Source: Caballeronia grimmiae | GTDB taxonomy: Bacteria; Pseudomonadota; Gammaproteobacteria; Burkholderiales; Burkholderiaceae | Length of the DNA stretch: 64,000 bases | Assembly (NCBI RefSeq): GCF_000698555.1 | Contig: NZ_JFHE01000028.1 | Location: 1-64,000, forward strand | Reading direction: 5' to 3' | In this document: positions 26,770-35,466 of the stretch, piece after piece | Layout: each line of letters begins with the position of its first letter | Numbering within the stretch: the first letter of the stretch is position 1 | The notes under the pieces: generated by a model | What the model saw: the letters and a program-made list of their open reading frames with translations, nothing else | What the model was told of the DNA's origin: nothing | Database searches by the model: none | Translations under genes and position numbers: made by a program

Positions 26770-27603
26770 ATGAATACCACTTCGACACCTGCGCTTGCGC
26801 TGGAAGACGTCACGTGCACGTTCGCTTCACGCGATAGCCACAGCGACCGTTATACGGCCGTTCGAAACACCGACCTTAAGATTGCGCCGGGCGAGTTCGT
26901 CTCCGTCGTCGGTCCGACGGGATGCGGCAAGTCGACGTTGCTCAATGTATCGGCGGGACTGTTGCAGCCGTCGTCCGGCACGGTGCGCGTCTTCGGTGAA
27001 AAGCTGAACGGCATCAACCGGCGCGCCGGCTACATGTTCCAGGCGGATGCGCTGATGCCCTGGCGTTCCGCGCTCGACAACGTCACCGCCGGCCTCGCGT
27101 TCCGGGGTGTGACGAACGACGAAGCCGCCGCGCGCGGCGAGGCATGGCTCAAGCGCGTGGGCCTCGGCGGTTTCGGCGACCGCTATCCGCATCAATTGTC
27201 GGGCGGCATGAGAAAGCGCGTCGCGATGGCGCAGACGCTCATCCTCGATCCCGACATCATCCTCATGGACGAGCCGTTCTCCGCGCTCGACATCCAGACG
27301 CGGCAGTTGATGGAGAACGAACTGCTCGATCTGTGGGCCGCAAAACGCAAGGCGGTGCTCTTCATCACGCACGATCTCGACGAAGCCATTTCGATGTCTG
27401 ATCGCGTGGTCGTGCTGTCGGCGGGGCCCGGGACGCATCCGATCGGCGAGTTCGCCATCGACTTGCCGCGTCCGCGCGATGTCGCCGAGATTCGCTCGCA
27501 TCCCCGTTTCGTGGAGTTGCACGCGCAGATCTGGGGCGTGCTGCGTGAGGAAGTGCTCAAGGGTTATCAGCAGCAGTTGAAACGGAACGATCATGTGGAA
27601 TAG
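26770..27603 (+). CDS. ABC transporter ATP-binding protein (SsuB/TauB type)
   Basis: The 277-residue ATPase has Walker A GPTGCGKS at 48-55, the Q-loop FQADALMPWRSALDNV, the signature LSGGMRKRVAMAQTL, Walker B IILMDEPFSALD and the switch His (FITHDLDEAI). This sequence pattern is that of the nitrate/sulfonate/taurine importer class. It overlaps the permease gene by 11 bases, so the two are translationally coupled. Confidence 0.95.
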   Translation: MNTTSTPALALEDVTCTFASRDSHSDRYTAVRNTDLKIAPGEFVSVVGPTGCGKSTLLNVSAGLLQPSSGTVRVFGEKLNGINRRAGYMFQADALMPWRSALDNVTAGLAFRGVTNDEAAARGEAWLKRVGLGGFGDRYPHQLSGGMRKRVAMAQTLILDPDIILMDEPFSALDIQTRQLMENELLDLWAAKRKAVLFITHDLDEAISMSDRVVVLSAGPGTHPIGEFAIDLPRPRDVAEIRSHPRFVELHAQIWGVLREEVLKGYQQQLKRNDHVE

Positions 27604-28417
27604 GCTGCGCCCGAAGCGAAAAAATCTGGTCCTGTGGCAGGTCCTGCTGCTCGTTGCGTGCTTCGTGCTGTGGTACGCGCTGACCAGCCCGACGCTTCTG
27701 CCGCCTTTCTATTTCGACGACGCGAACAAGGCCGCCTTCTTCTTCGGCGAGCCGCAGAAGGTGCTCGTGCGCATCTGGGAATGGTTCAGCGGCGGCGAGA
27801 TTTACCTGCACCTGTGGGTGACGCTGATCGAGACGGTGCTGGCGTTCGTCATCGGCACGGTCTTCGGTCTTGGGGTCGGTCTGTGGCTCGCGCTCGCCCC
27901 GACGATGAGCGCGCTTCTCGATCCGTACATCAAGGCCGCCAACTCGATGCCCCGCGTGATTCTCGCGCCGATCTTCGCAGTGTGGTTCGGCCTCGGCATC
28001 TGGTCGAAGGTGGCGCTCGGCGTGACGCTGGTGTTCTTCATCGTGTTCTTCAACGTCTATCAGGGCGTGAAGGAAGTCAGTCCGGTCGTGCTTGCGAACG
28101 CGCGAATGCTCGGCGCGAATCGCAAGCAACTCCTGCGGCACGTGTATTTGCCGAGCGCGACGAGCTGGGTGTTTTCGAGCTTGCATACATCGGTCGGGCT
28201 TGCGTTCGTCGGCTCCGTGGTCGGCGAATATCTCGGCTCGGCACGAGGCGTCGGTTATCTCATCTTGCAGGCCGAAGGCACGTTCGATATCAACACGGTC
28301 TTCGCCGGCATTCTGGTGCTGACCGCGTTCGCACTCGTGCTCGATGGAATCGTCGCGCTCGTCGAGCGCCGGCTGATGAAGTGGCAACCGAAGAGCGGCG
28401 AGACCGAAAAGCTGTGA
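27593..28417 (+). CDS. ABC transporter permease (SsuC/TauC type)
   Basis: The 274-residue inner-membrane protein has about 6 transmembrane helices. The binding-protein-dependent transport signature is visible as EVSPVVLANARMLGANRKQLLRHVYLPSATSWV, which contains the EAA loop. It completes the importer with the two upstream genes. An inverted repeat TGACAC-N4-GTGTCA begins 27 bases after the stop. Confidence 0.94.
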   Translation: MWNRLRPKRKNLVLWQVLLLVACFVLWYALTSPTLLPPFYFDDANKAAFFFGEPQKVLVRIWEWFSGGEIYLHLWVTLIETVLAFVIGTVFGLGVGLWLALAPTMSALLDPYIKAANSMPRVILAPIFAVWFGLGIWSKVALGVTLVFFIVFFNVYQGVKEVSPVVLANARMLGANRKQLLRHVYLPSATSWVFSSLHTSVGLAFVGSVVGEYLGSARGVGYLILQAEGTFDINTVFAGILVLTAFALVLDGIVALVERRLMKWQPKSGETEKL

Positions 28418-28443
28418 GTGCTTCATGCGCGCGTGACGTTAAG

Positions 28444-28459
28444 TGACACGCCGGTGTCA
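28444..28459. promoter_or_regulatory. Inverted repeat TGACAC-GCCG-GTGTCA downstream of the importer
   Basis: A perfect 6-bp inverted repeat with a 4-base spacer follows the permease gene and precedes the GT9 gene. There is no T tract. The form is that of a dimeric regulator site, but no regulator gene is adjacent. Confidence 0.35.
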
Positions 28460-28668
28460 GCTCGATCCGCACAAGTCGGTTATCCTTTCGAAAACCGAAT
28501 CGATCTCTGGGCCACGCTCGATGGCGCATTGCTGTAAGATTCGGCCCGACTTTCCGTGCTCGGGGCATCGTGGTGCACGGTTCGGCGGGCTCCCGGGTTC
28601 GGTGCGGATTCCCATCGGCGGCGCGGCGCCTTCATGATGCGATTCAAGCGATTTGCGCAAGACAACGA

Positions 28669-29619
28669 ATGAGATTGGACACCAGCAATGCGGTTGCGGT
28701 GGCATTGCCGCCGCCGATCGGAGACAGCCTGATCGGGCTCGTGCTCGTCAACAATCTCATCCGCAACGGCTATCGGCCAGTCGTGTTCGGCTGGGTGGCG
28801 GAGCAGCTCGCGGACTGGCTACCAGGCGTGGACGTTCGAGAGGCGGGCGCATGCCGGGGCGCCTTCGATACGGTCATCGAACTCTGGAAGACCGACTACG
28901 CCGCCGCGCTCAGCCGCTCCGGGCAAACGCTTCGCCTCAATGAATTTCCCGAATACAGCGGCAGCAAGCATATGGTCGAGCGCATCCTCAATATCGCGAC
29001 GAACGTGCTGCATCTGCGCGATGTGACGCCCTCCAATGGCCTCGTCGTGCCCGCTGGCGTGATGCGCGGGCGCTTCGGCAATCGCGTGGTCATCCATCCG
29101 ACCGGCAGCCATCCCGAGAAGATGTGGGATCGCGACAAGTTTCTCGCGCTGTCTCGCGCGCTCTCGCGGCGTCAGCTCGTGCCGAGCTTTCTTGTTTCGC
29201 CGGCCGAGATGTCCGGCTGGGACGACGTCGCGCGCGCAGGGCACGAGGTCAACGCGCTGCCGCGTCTCGGCGATGTCGCGACGTGGATCGCCGAATCGAG
29301 GTGGTTCATCGGCAACGATTCCGGGCTCGGTCATCTTGCGTCGTCGCTCGGCGTGCCGACGCTGACGCTCTTCATGCGACGCGGGCTCGCCCGGTCGTGG
29401 CGGCCGGGCTGGGGGCCGGGGGCCGTGGTGCTGCCGCCTGCGCTGGTGCCATCGGCTGCATTGAGGGAGCGGTTCTGGAAGCGTCTGCTCAGCGTGCGCC
29501 GCGTGATGGCCGCCTTCAATGCGCTGCAGGGCGCAAGCGGGCGCGAGACGCAACCGGTCCGACCGGCCGCGCGTCGTGAGCGGGACGCAGCGCAGGCGAC
29601 GGTACTGCCGGATGCCTAA
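28669..29619 (+). CDS. Glycosyltransferase family 9 (heptosyltransferase-like) protein
   Basis: The 316-residue protein has the GT9 two-lobed fold. The N-lobe shows PPPIGDSLIGLVLVNNLIRNGYRPVVFGWVAEQLADWLPGVDV. The C-lobe shows VVIHPTGSHPEKMWDRDKFLALSRAL and the nucleotide-sugar site WIAESRWFIGNDSGLGHLASSLGVPTLTLF. This is the architecture of LPS heptosyltransferases (WaaC/F/Q). The start MRLDTSN was chosen because the upstream frame lacks homology-like sequence. No LPS-core genes are adjacent, so donor and acceptor remain unknown. The C-terminal about 40 residues are Arg/Ala-rich and not conserved in the family. Confidence 0.88.
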   Translation: MRLDTSNAVAVALPPPIGDSLIGLVLVNNLIRNGYRPVVFGWVAEQLADWLPGVDVREAGACRGAFDTVIELWKTDYAAALSRSGQTLRLNEFPEYSGSKHMVERILNIATNVLHLRDVTPSNGLVVPAGVMRGRFGNRVVIHPTGSHPEKMWDRDKFLALSRALSRRQLVPSFLVSPAEMSGWDDVARAGHEVNALPRLGDVATWIAESRWFIGNDSGLGHLASSLGVPTLTLFMRRGLARSWRPGWGPGAVVLPPALVPSAALRERFWKRLLSVRRVMAAFNALQGASGRETQPVRPAARRERDAAQATVLPDA

Positions 29620-29676
29620 CGCGCATAGCTTCGCCGCGGCCTTTGCCGATGCAATTTCGCGACGGCCACCTCACAT

Positions 29677-30651
29677 TCACATTTCCACGACCACTTTCCC
29701 CGTCACCCGCCGGTTCATCATGTCGTCGAGCGCTTTCGCCGTTTCATCGAGCGTATAGCGTTTCGTCACGGCGGGACGCAGCTTGCCGGTTCTGATCCAG
29801 TCGACCATCGTCGCGTATTCGCTTTCCGCAAGCGCAGGTTCGCGGCGCATGTGATCGCCCCAGAACACGCCGACGATGCTCGCGCCTTTCAGCAGAGCGA
29901 GGTTCAGCGGCAGCCTCGGTATCTCGCCATTCGCAAAGCCGACCACGAGATAGCGCCCGCGCCAGCCGATGCTGCGAAACGCCGGTTCGGCATACGCCCC
30001 GCCGACGGGATCAAATATGACATCCGGCCCATTGCCGCCGGTCAGCGCCTTGACGCGTTCGCGCAAGTCTTCGTTCGCATAGTCGATCACATCGTCGGCG
30101 CCATGCTCGCGACAGAACGCGAGCTTCTCCGCGCTCGACGCCGCCGCTATCACGCGCGTCCCGACGATCTTGCCGATCTGTACCGCCGCCAGCCCGACGC
30201 CGCCCGCCGCGCCGAGCACGAGCAGCGTGTCGCCGGCCTTCAGCGCGCCGCGATCGACGAGCGCGTGATACGACGTGCCGTAGGCGATCATGAAGGCGGC
30301 GGCATCGGCGAAATCGACGTCATCGGGCAGCGCGATGCACGCGGTCTCGCTCGCCCGCGCCTGTTCGGCGAACGCGCCTTGCGCGGTGTAAGCCGCCACG
30401 CGCATGCCGGGTCGAAAGCGCGTGACGCCCGCGCCGACTTCGCGCACGACGCCGGCGAACTCCGCGCCCGGCGTGAACGGCAGCGGCGGCTTGAACTGGT
30501 ACTTGTTCTGGATGATCAGCACGTCGGGGAAATTGACGCTCGCCGCCTTCACGTCGATGACGACTTCGCCCGCTTCTGGATGCAGGTCGGGCAGCGTCTC
30601 GATGACGAGCGTCTCGGGTAATCCGTGCAGGTTGCAGCGAACGGCGCGCAT
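29677..30651 (-). CDS. NADPH:quinone oxidoreductase (zeta-crystallin-like, MDR family)
   Basis: The 324-residue medium-chain reductase starts [18 protein letters not shown]. It has the GroES-like domain ([43 protein letters not shown]) and a Rossmann domain with [26 protein letters not shown]. It lacks the zinc-binding cysteines of alcohol dehydrogenases, fitting the quinone-reductase branch. It is transcribed alone, divergently from surE, with 104 bases between the two starts. Confidence 0.93.
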   Translation of the reverse strand: MRAVRCNLHGLPETLVIETLPDLHPEAGEVVIDVKAASVNFPDVLIIQNKYQFKPPLPFTPGAEFAGVVREVGAGVTRFRPGMRVAAYTAQGAFAEQARASETACIALPDDVDFADAAAFMIAYGTSYHALVDRGALKAGDTLLVLGAAGGVGLAAVQIGKIVGTRVIAAASSAEKLAFCREHGADDVIDYANEDLRERVKALTGGNGPDVIFDPVGGAYAEPAFRSIGWRGRYLVVGFANGEIPRLPLNLALLKGASIVGVFWGDHMRREPALAESEYATMVDWIRTGKLRPAVTKRYTLDETAKALDDMMNRRVTGKVVVEM

Positions 30652-30743
30652 GTCGTCTCCTTGTGGGTAGGCGCTCAGTTTATGACACGGCGCACACGCC
30701 GTACGAGCCCCGGCGACTCGTTCGCGCGTCATGTTTCCTCGGT

Positions 30744-30749
30744 TACAAT
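30744..30749 (+). promoter_or_regulatory. Putative -10 element just upstream of surE
   Basis: TACAAT lies 6 bases before the surE ATG, and no Shine-Dalgarno sequence is present in between. This is the same layout as at dnaX and would give a leaderless mRNA for the first gene of the surE-pcm-nlpD-rpoS operon. Confidence 0.4.
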
Positions 30750-30755
30750 CGTCGG

Positions 30756-31514
30756 ATGCGAATCCTACTCAGCAACGACGACGGTTACCTGGCTCGCGGC
30801 ATCAACGTGCTGCACGACGCCTTGCAGCCGCTCGGCGAAGTGACCGTGATGGCGCCGGAGCAGAACTGCAGCGGCTCATCGAACTCGCTCACGCTGTCCC
30901 GGCCTCTGAGCATTCATCGTGCGGCGAACGGTTTCAATTTCGTGAACGGCACGCCTACCGACTCGGTGCACATCGCGCTGACCGGCATGCTCGACGAGCA
31001 GCCGAATCTCGTCGTGTCGGGTATCAACAACGGGCAGAACGTCGGCGAGGACACGCTGTATTCCGGCACCGTCGCGGCGGCCACCGAAGGCTTCATGTTC
31101 GGCATTCCGTCCATCGCGTTCTCGCTCGTCGGACGGGACTGGCTACATCTCGAAGACGCGGCGCGCGTGGCGGCGGAAATCGTCGCGCACTTTCTCGATC
31201 ATCCGATGCCCGGTCATCCGTTGCTGAACGTGAACATTCCCAGCTTGCCGTACGACCAGCTCGGCGAATGGCGCGTGACGCGTCTCGGCAAGCGCCATCC
31301 TTCGCAGCCTGTCATCCGCCAGGCCGATCCGCGCGGTAATCCTATCTACTGGATCGGCCCGTCGGGCGATGCGCTCGATGCCAGCGAAGGCACCGATTTC
31401 CATGCCGTGGCGAACGGCTATGTCTCCATCACGCCGCTCCAACTCGACCTGACGCACACGAAGCTCATGGCCGAGACGCGCGAATGGGCGCGCGCCGGGA
31501 GCCGCCGCACATGA
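30756..31514 (+). CDS. surE: 5'/3'-nucleotidase SurE
   Basis: The 252-residue metal-dependent nucleoside monophosphate phosphatase is active in stationary phase. The start [19 protein letters not shown] contains the metal-binding Asp pair (D8, D9). The conserved SGSSNSLT-type loop ([14 protein letters not shown]), [13 protein letters not shown] and [25 protein letters not shown] are present. Its stop overlaps the pcm start (ATGA), showing translational coupling. It is the first gene of the classical stress operon leading to rpoS. Confidence 0.97.
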   Translation: MRILLSNDDGYLARGINVLHDALQPLGEVTVMAPEQNCSGSSNSLTLSRPLSIHRAANGFNFVNGTPTDSVHIALTGMLDEQPNLVVSGINNGQNVGEDTLYSGTVAAATEGFMFGIPSIAFSLVGRDWLHLEDAARVAAEIVAHFLDHPMPGHPLLNVNIPSLPYDQLGEWRVTRLGKRHPSQPVIRQADPRGNPIYWIGPSGDALDASEGTDFHAVANGYVSITPLQLDLTHTKLMAETREWARAGSRRT

Positions 31515-32527
31515 CCGACGAGCGCGCCAAGCGCTTCCCGCTGGCGCTCGCGGACCTGGTACGCGAGCCGCGCAAGCCCGCCGGCCGGGCCGATGCATCG
31601 CGTGCGAAGCCGGCCGCCGCATCGCCGGGCAAGCCTGGCGCGTTGCGGTCTCCGACGAGCGCGACGAACAGCGGGGCCGCTGCATCTATTTTTTCCGCGA
31701 AACAGATACCCGTTACGGCGAAACCGGTTCCCGGCGCGACGCGAAGCCCGGCACAAGCGCCGCATCCGCGCACGAGCGCGTTGCGCACCGCGCAGCGCGG
31801 CATCGAACGCGACGCGCTGAACGGCGCCGCGAACGCCACATCGAAGAAGGGCGCGCCCAATGTCGCGCTGGCCAGCACGCAGACGCTGACCTCGGAACGG
31901 GTGCGCGAGCGCATGGTCGAACGGCTGCGCACGAACGGCATCACGGACCCGCGCGTGCTGAACGCGATGTCGGTCGTGCCGCGTCACATGTTCGTCGATC
32001 CGGGGCTCGCCGCGCAGGCCTACGAAGACGCGGCGCTGCCGATCGGTCATCACCAGACCATCTCGAAGCCGTCCGTCGTCGCGCGCATGATCGAACTCGT
32101 CGCGACCGGGCGCACCCTCGACAAGGTGCTGGAGATCGGCACCGGTTGCGGCTATCAGGCGGCGGTGCTGTCGCAAGTCGCGAAAGAGGTGTATTCCATC
32201 GAGCGCGTGCGCCCGCTGTCCGAGCGCGCGAAGCTCAATCTCAGGCCGCTGCGTGTGCCGAACATCAGGCTTCACTATGGCGACGGCCGCCTCGGACTGC
32301 CGGCGGCGGCGCCGTTCGATGCGATCGTCATCGCATGCGCGGGGCTCGACGTGCCGCAGGCTTTGCTCGATCAACTGGCAGTGGGCGGCAAGCTCGTTGC
32401 GCCGGTCGGATCGCAGGCTGCGCAGTCGCAAGTGCTGACGCTCGTCACGCGCATTTCAGCGACGCAGTGGCGCGAGTCCCAGCTTGATCGCGTTTTCTTT
32501 GTACCTTTAAAATCCGGAGTGATTTGA
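31511..32527 (+). CDS. pcm: Protein-L-isoaspartate O-methyltransferase with long N-terminal extension
   Basis: This enzyme repairs isoaspartyl residues in ageing proteins by SAM-dependent methylation; 338 residues. The catalytic domain starts near residue 126. It contains [39 protein letters not shown] and SAM motif I (LEIGTGCGY, 207-215). Residues 1-125 are a disordered Ala/Pro/Arg/Lys/Ser-rich extension absent from the roughly 210-residue enterobacterial enzyme. The start overlaps the surE stop. Confidence 0.95.
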   Translation: MTDERAKRFPLALADLVREPRKPAGRADASRAKPAAASPGKPGALRSPTSATNSGAAASIFSAKQIPVTAKPVPGATRSPAQAPHPRTSALRTAQRGIERDALNGAANATSKKGAPNVALASTQTLTSERVRERMVERLRTNGITDPRVLNAMSVVPRHMFVDPGLAAQAYEDAALPIGHHQTISKPSVVARMIELVATGRTLDKVLEIGTGCGYQAAVLSQVAKEVYSIERVRPLSERAKLNLRPLRVPNIRLHYGDGRLGLPAAAPFDAIVIACAGLDVPQALLDQLAVGGKLVAPVGSQAAQSQVLTLVTRISATQWRESQLDRVFFVPLKSGVI

Positions 32528-32532
32528 CACCG

Positions 32533-33471
32533 ATGAGTATCTTGCGTGCTTTGCGAGAAGGAAGTGCGGACGTTCGTCTGACGGCGGCGCAGCGCGGCGT
32601 TTGCGTACTGGCGCTAGCCGTGCTGGCGGCCTGTTCGACGCGCATGGACATGGCGCCGGTGGTCGACAGGACGGGCGCACCGATCGCCACCGACGCGGCT
32701 CAGGCAGCCGCCGCCGCCAACGCTCCGCCGCCACCCGGCTATTACCGTGTGAAGCCGGGCGACACCCTATATCGGATCGCACTGGAAAACGGTCAGAATT
32801 ATCACGACATCGCCGCGTGGAATAACCTGACGAACCCGAATCAGATCGAAGTCGGTCAACTGGTGCGCGTCGCGCCTCCGGGCGCGAATCTCACCGCGGC
32901 GACGCCGGGTGTTTCGACAGCGCCTATTGCGGGCGGCGCGGTACAGGCACAGCCGCTCGGCGGCGGACAGCAGCCCGGAGTTGCAGCGGGCGCAACGGGT
33001 CAGCCGCCGTACTACGGTCCGAGTTCGGGCATGGGCGCAGCGCCTGCGGATGCGGCCAGTGTGCCGGGTGCGCCGGGCGTGGATAACAGCGCGGCTGCGG
33101 CGACTCAGCCGGCGTTCAGCTGGCCGGCGCGCGGTCCGATTATCGGTACGTTCGACGATGCGAAGAACAAGGGTTTGAATATCGGCGGCGCGGCTGGAGA
33201 TGCGGTCAACGCTTCAGCGGATGGACGGGTGGTTTATTCCGGAAATGGGCTGCGCGGCTATGGCAATCTCATTATCATCAAGCACGACGCTACTTTTCTC
33301 ACGGCATATGCACATAACCGCGCTTTGATGGTAAAAGAAGGTGACGCGGTGACTAAAGGGCAAAAGATCGCTGAGATGGGCAACAGCGATTCGGACCGTG
33401 TGATGTTGCATTTCGAAGTTCGCCGGCAGGGTAAACCTGTTGACCCACTGAAGTATTTGCCGCCGCAATAA
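32533..33471 (+). CDS. nlpD: NlpD-type lipoprotein, LysM plus degenerate M23/LytM domain
   Basis: The 312-residue outer-membrane lipoprotein has the lipobox L31-A-A-C34. A LysM peptidoglycan-binding domain occupies about 71-114 (YYRVKPGDTLYRIALENG). A Gly/Ala/Pro/Gln-rich linker leads to a LytM domain (about 205-308). The domain keeps the YAHN and MLHFEVR histidines but has NKGLNIGG where active enzymes have the first zinc His/Asp motif. It is therefore probably an amidase activator, as known for NlpD and AmiC. As in E. coli, the rpoS promoter is expected within this gene. rpoS starts 12 bases downstream. Confidence 0.95.
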   Translation: MSILRALREGSADVRLTAAQRGVCVLALAVLAACSTRMDMAPVVDRTGAPIATDAAQAAAAANAPPPPGYYRVKPGDTLYRIALENGQNYHDIAAWNNLTNPNQIEVGQLVRVAPPGANLTAATPGVSTAPIAGGAVQAQPLGGGQQPGVAAGATGQPPYYGPSSGMGAAPADAASVPGAPGVDNSAAAATQPAFSWPARGPIIGTFDDAKNKGLNIGGAAGDAVNASADGRVVYSGNGLRGYGNLIIIKHDATFLTAYAHNRALMVKEGDAVTKGQKIAEMGNSDSDRVMLHFEVRRQGKPVDPLKYLPPQ

Positions 33472-33483
33472 AGCGGAACCATC

Positions 33484-34578
33484 ATGCCGAAAACGAAGCG
33501 CCGCCTGCCGCAAGCCGAGACTGAGACGATCAGCCGACCTTTGCAAGTGTCGGTGGAGGAGGGTGCTTCGACTCACGATGATGACGCCGAGAATATCGAC
33601 GTCGAAGTCGACTCTGAGGAAGAAGGCGGAAGCCGCGAAAAGAGCGAAGAAGGCGCCGAGCGCGCAAACGATTCCGCGCCCGATGCCGACGACTTCCGCT
33701 CGCTGCTCCAGGCCGAACTCACGGCCGACACCATCCAGCATTATCTGAACCGCATCAGCGTGAAGCCGCTGCTTACCGTCGAGGAAGAGCAGCGCTATTC
33801 GCGTCTCGCGAAGGCGGGCGAATTCGAGGCGCGGCAGGTGATGATCGAGCGCAATTTGCGGCTGGTCGTCAGCATCGCGAAGGGTTATTTGAATCGCGGC
33901 GTGCCTTTGCTCGACCTGATCGAAGAGGGCAATCTCGGCCTCATGCATGCGATCGAGAAATTCGATCCAACGCGCGGTTTTCGTTTTTCGACCTATGCGA
34001 CGTGGTGGATTCGCCAGAGCATCGAACGGGCGATCATGAATCAGGCGCGCACGGTGCGGCTGCCGGTGCATGTGATCCGCGAACTCAATCAGGTGCTGCG
34101 CGCGAAGCGCCATCTGGAAAAAAATTCCGCCAACTCGAACGATGCCGTCGCGCCCGAGCGCCGCGATGCGAGCATCGACGATATCGCGTATCTCACCGGC
34201 AAGACGCCGGAGGAAGTGACCGACATTCTCGCGCTCAACGAACACACGGCATCGCTCGACGCGCCGCTCGACCTTGATCCGGGCAGCAGCCTGCTCGACC
34301 TCTTGTCCGACGACCAGAGCCAATCGCCCGACGCCGAGGTGCAGCATCGCGAGCTGGAATCGCTTACGCGGCTGTGGCTGTCGCGGCTGTCGGATAAACA
34401 CCGGCATGTGATCGAGAGACGTTTCGGACTCAATCACATCGAGCCGGCGACGCTCGAAGAACTGGCCGACGAAATGGGCCTCACGCGCGAGCGTGTGCGC
34501 CAGATTCAGCAAGAGGCGCTCGTGAGGCTCAAGCGCTTTTTCGCATCCAACGGCGTTCGCAAGGACGCCGTGCTTTAA
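33484..34578 (+). CDS. rpoS: RNA polymerase sigma factor RpoS
   Basis: This is the stationary-phase and general stress sigma factor; 364 residues, about 30 longer than in E. coli. Residues 22-75 are a very acidic extension ([20 protein letters not shown]). Region 1.2 begins [20 protein letters not shown], region 2 contains [16 protein letters not shown] and [17 protein letters not shown], and region 4 contains the [21 protein letters not shown]. It ends the surE-pcm-nlpD operon. A GC-rich hairpin (CGACGCCC / GGGCGTCG, 34586-34605) follows the stop. Confidence 0.97.
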   Translation: MPKTKRRLPQAETETISRPLQVSVEEGASTHDDDAENIDVEVDSEEEGGSREKSEEGAERANDSAPDADDFRSLLQAELTADTIQHYLNRISVKPLLTVEEEQRYSRLAKAGEFEARQVMIERNLRLVVSIAKGYLNRGVPLLDLIEEGNLGLMHAIEKFDPTRGFRFSTYATWWIRQSIERAIMNQARTVRLPVHVIRELNQVLRAKRHLEKNSANSNDAVAPERRDASIDDIAYLTGKTPEEVTDILALNEHTASLDAPLDLDPGSSLLDLLSDDQSQSPDAEVQHRELESLTRLWLSRLSDKHRHVIERRFGLNHIEPATLEELADEMGLTRERVRQIQQEALVRLKRFFASNGVRKDAVL

Positions 34579-34585
34579 CGCTAAT

Positions 34586-34605
34586 CGACGCCCGCGAGGG
34601 CGTCG
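34586..34605 (+). terminator. Hairpin after rpoS, possible terminator
   Basis: A perfect 8-bp stem CGACGCCC / GGGCGTCG has a GCGA loop and starts 8 bases after the rpoS stop. No T tract follows, so termination would be weak or need Rho. Confidence 0.45.
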
Positions 34606-34630
34606 CATCGCCGTACATCCGCAGGATTCA

Positions 34631-35407
34631 ATGACACCGATTCTCGTATTCGACATCGAGACCATTCCCGATGTCGACGGCATTCGCCGTCTCGAAGACT
34701 TACCCGACGATCTCTCCGACCGCGAAGTCGCGGACCATGCGTTCGCCGCGCGCCGTGAGCGCGTCGGCAACGATTTTCTGCCGCATCATCTGCAGCGCGT
34801 CGCCGCCATCTCCTGTGTTTTCCGGGACAACAGCGGCTTTCGCGTGCGCTCGCTCGGCGCGCCGGGCGACAACGAGGCCGCGCTCATTCAGTCGTTTTAT
34901 CGCGTGATCGAGAAATACACGCCGCAACTCGTTTCCTGGAACGGCGGCGGTTTCGATCTGCCCGTGCTCCATTACCGTGCGCTCGTGCATGGCATCGCCG
35001 CGCCGCGATACTGGGATCTCGGACAGGACGATCGCGAGTTCAAGTTCAACAACTACATCAGCCGCTATCACATGCGGCATATCGATCTGATGGACGTCCT
35101 CGCGATGTATCAGGCGCGCGCGAACGCGCCGCTCGATGCGCTCGCCAAACTGTGCGGCTTTCCGGGCAAGCTCGGCATGGACGGCGGCAAGGTCTGGGAA
35201 GCGTATTGCGACGGGCAGATCGAGGAAATCCGCAACTATTGCGAGACCGATGTCGTCAACACGTATCTGATGTACTGCCGTTTTCAGATGATGCGCGGCG
35301 GCTTCACGCCCGACGAGTACGCCGACGAAATCAACTTCGTGAAGAACGCACTCGCGCAGGAAGCATCGCCGCACTGGGCCGAGTATCTCGCCGCGTTCGG
35401 ACGATGA
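34631..35407 (+). CDS. Predicted 3'-5' exonuclease of the PolB-like DEDD family
   Basis: The 258-residue protein carries the three DEDD exonuclease motifs without a polymerase domain. These are PILVFDIETIPD (D8, E10), VSWNGGGFDLPVLHYRAL, and the C-terminal NYCETDVVNTYLMY. It corresponds to the stand-alone PolB-like exonuclease family of unknown physiological role; DNA or RNA trimming is likely. It lies between rpoS and rlmD on the same strand. Confidence 0.92.
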   Translation: MTPILVFDIETIPDVDGIRRLEDLPDDLSDREVADHAFAARRERVGNDFLPHHLQRVAAISCVFRDNSGFRVRSLGAPGDNEAALIQSFYRVIEKYTPQLVSWNGGGFDLPVLHYRALVHGIAAPRYWDLGQDDREFKFNNYISRYHMRHIDLMDVLAMYQARANAPLDALAKLCGFPGKLGMDGGKVWEAYCDGQIEEIRNYCETDVVNTYLMYCRFQMMRGGFTPDEYADEINFVKNALAQEASPHWAEYLAAFGR

Positions 35408-35466
35408 CTTCGTGACGTTCGTCTACAATCTCGCATTTGCCATCCCGTCAGTCAGGAAGTACGCAG

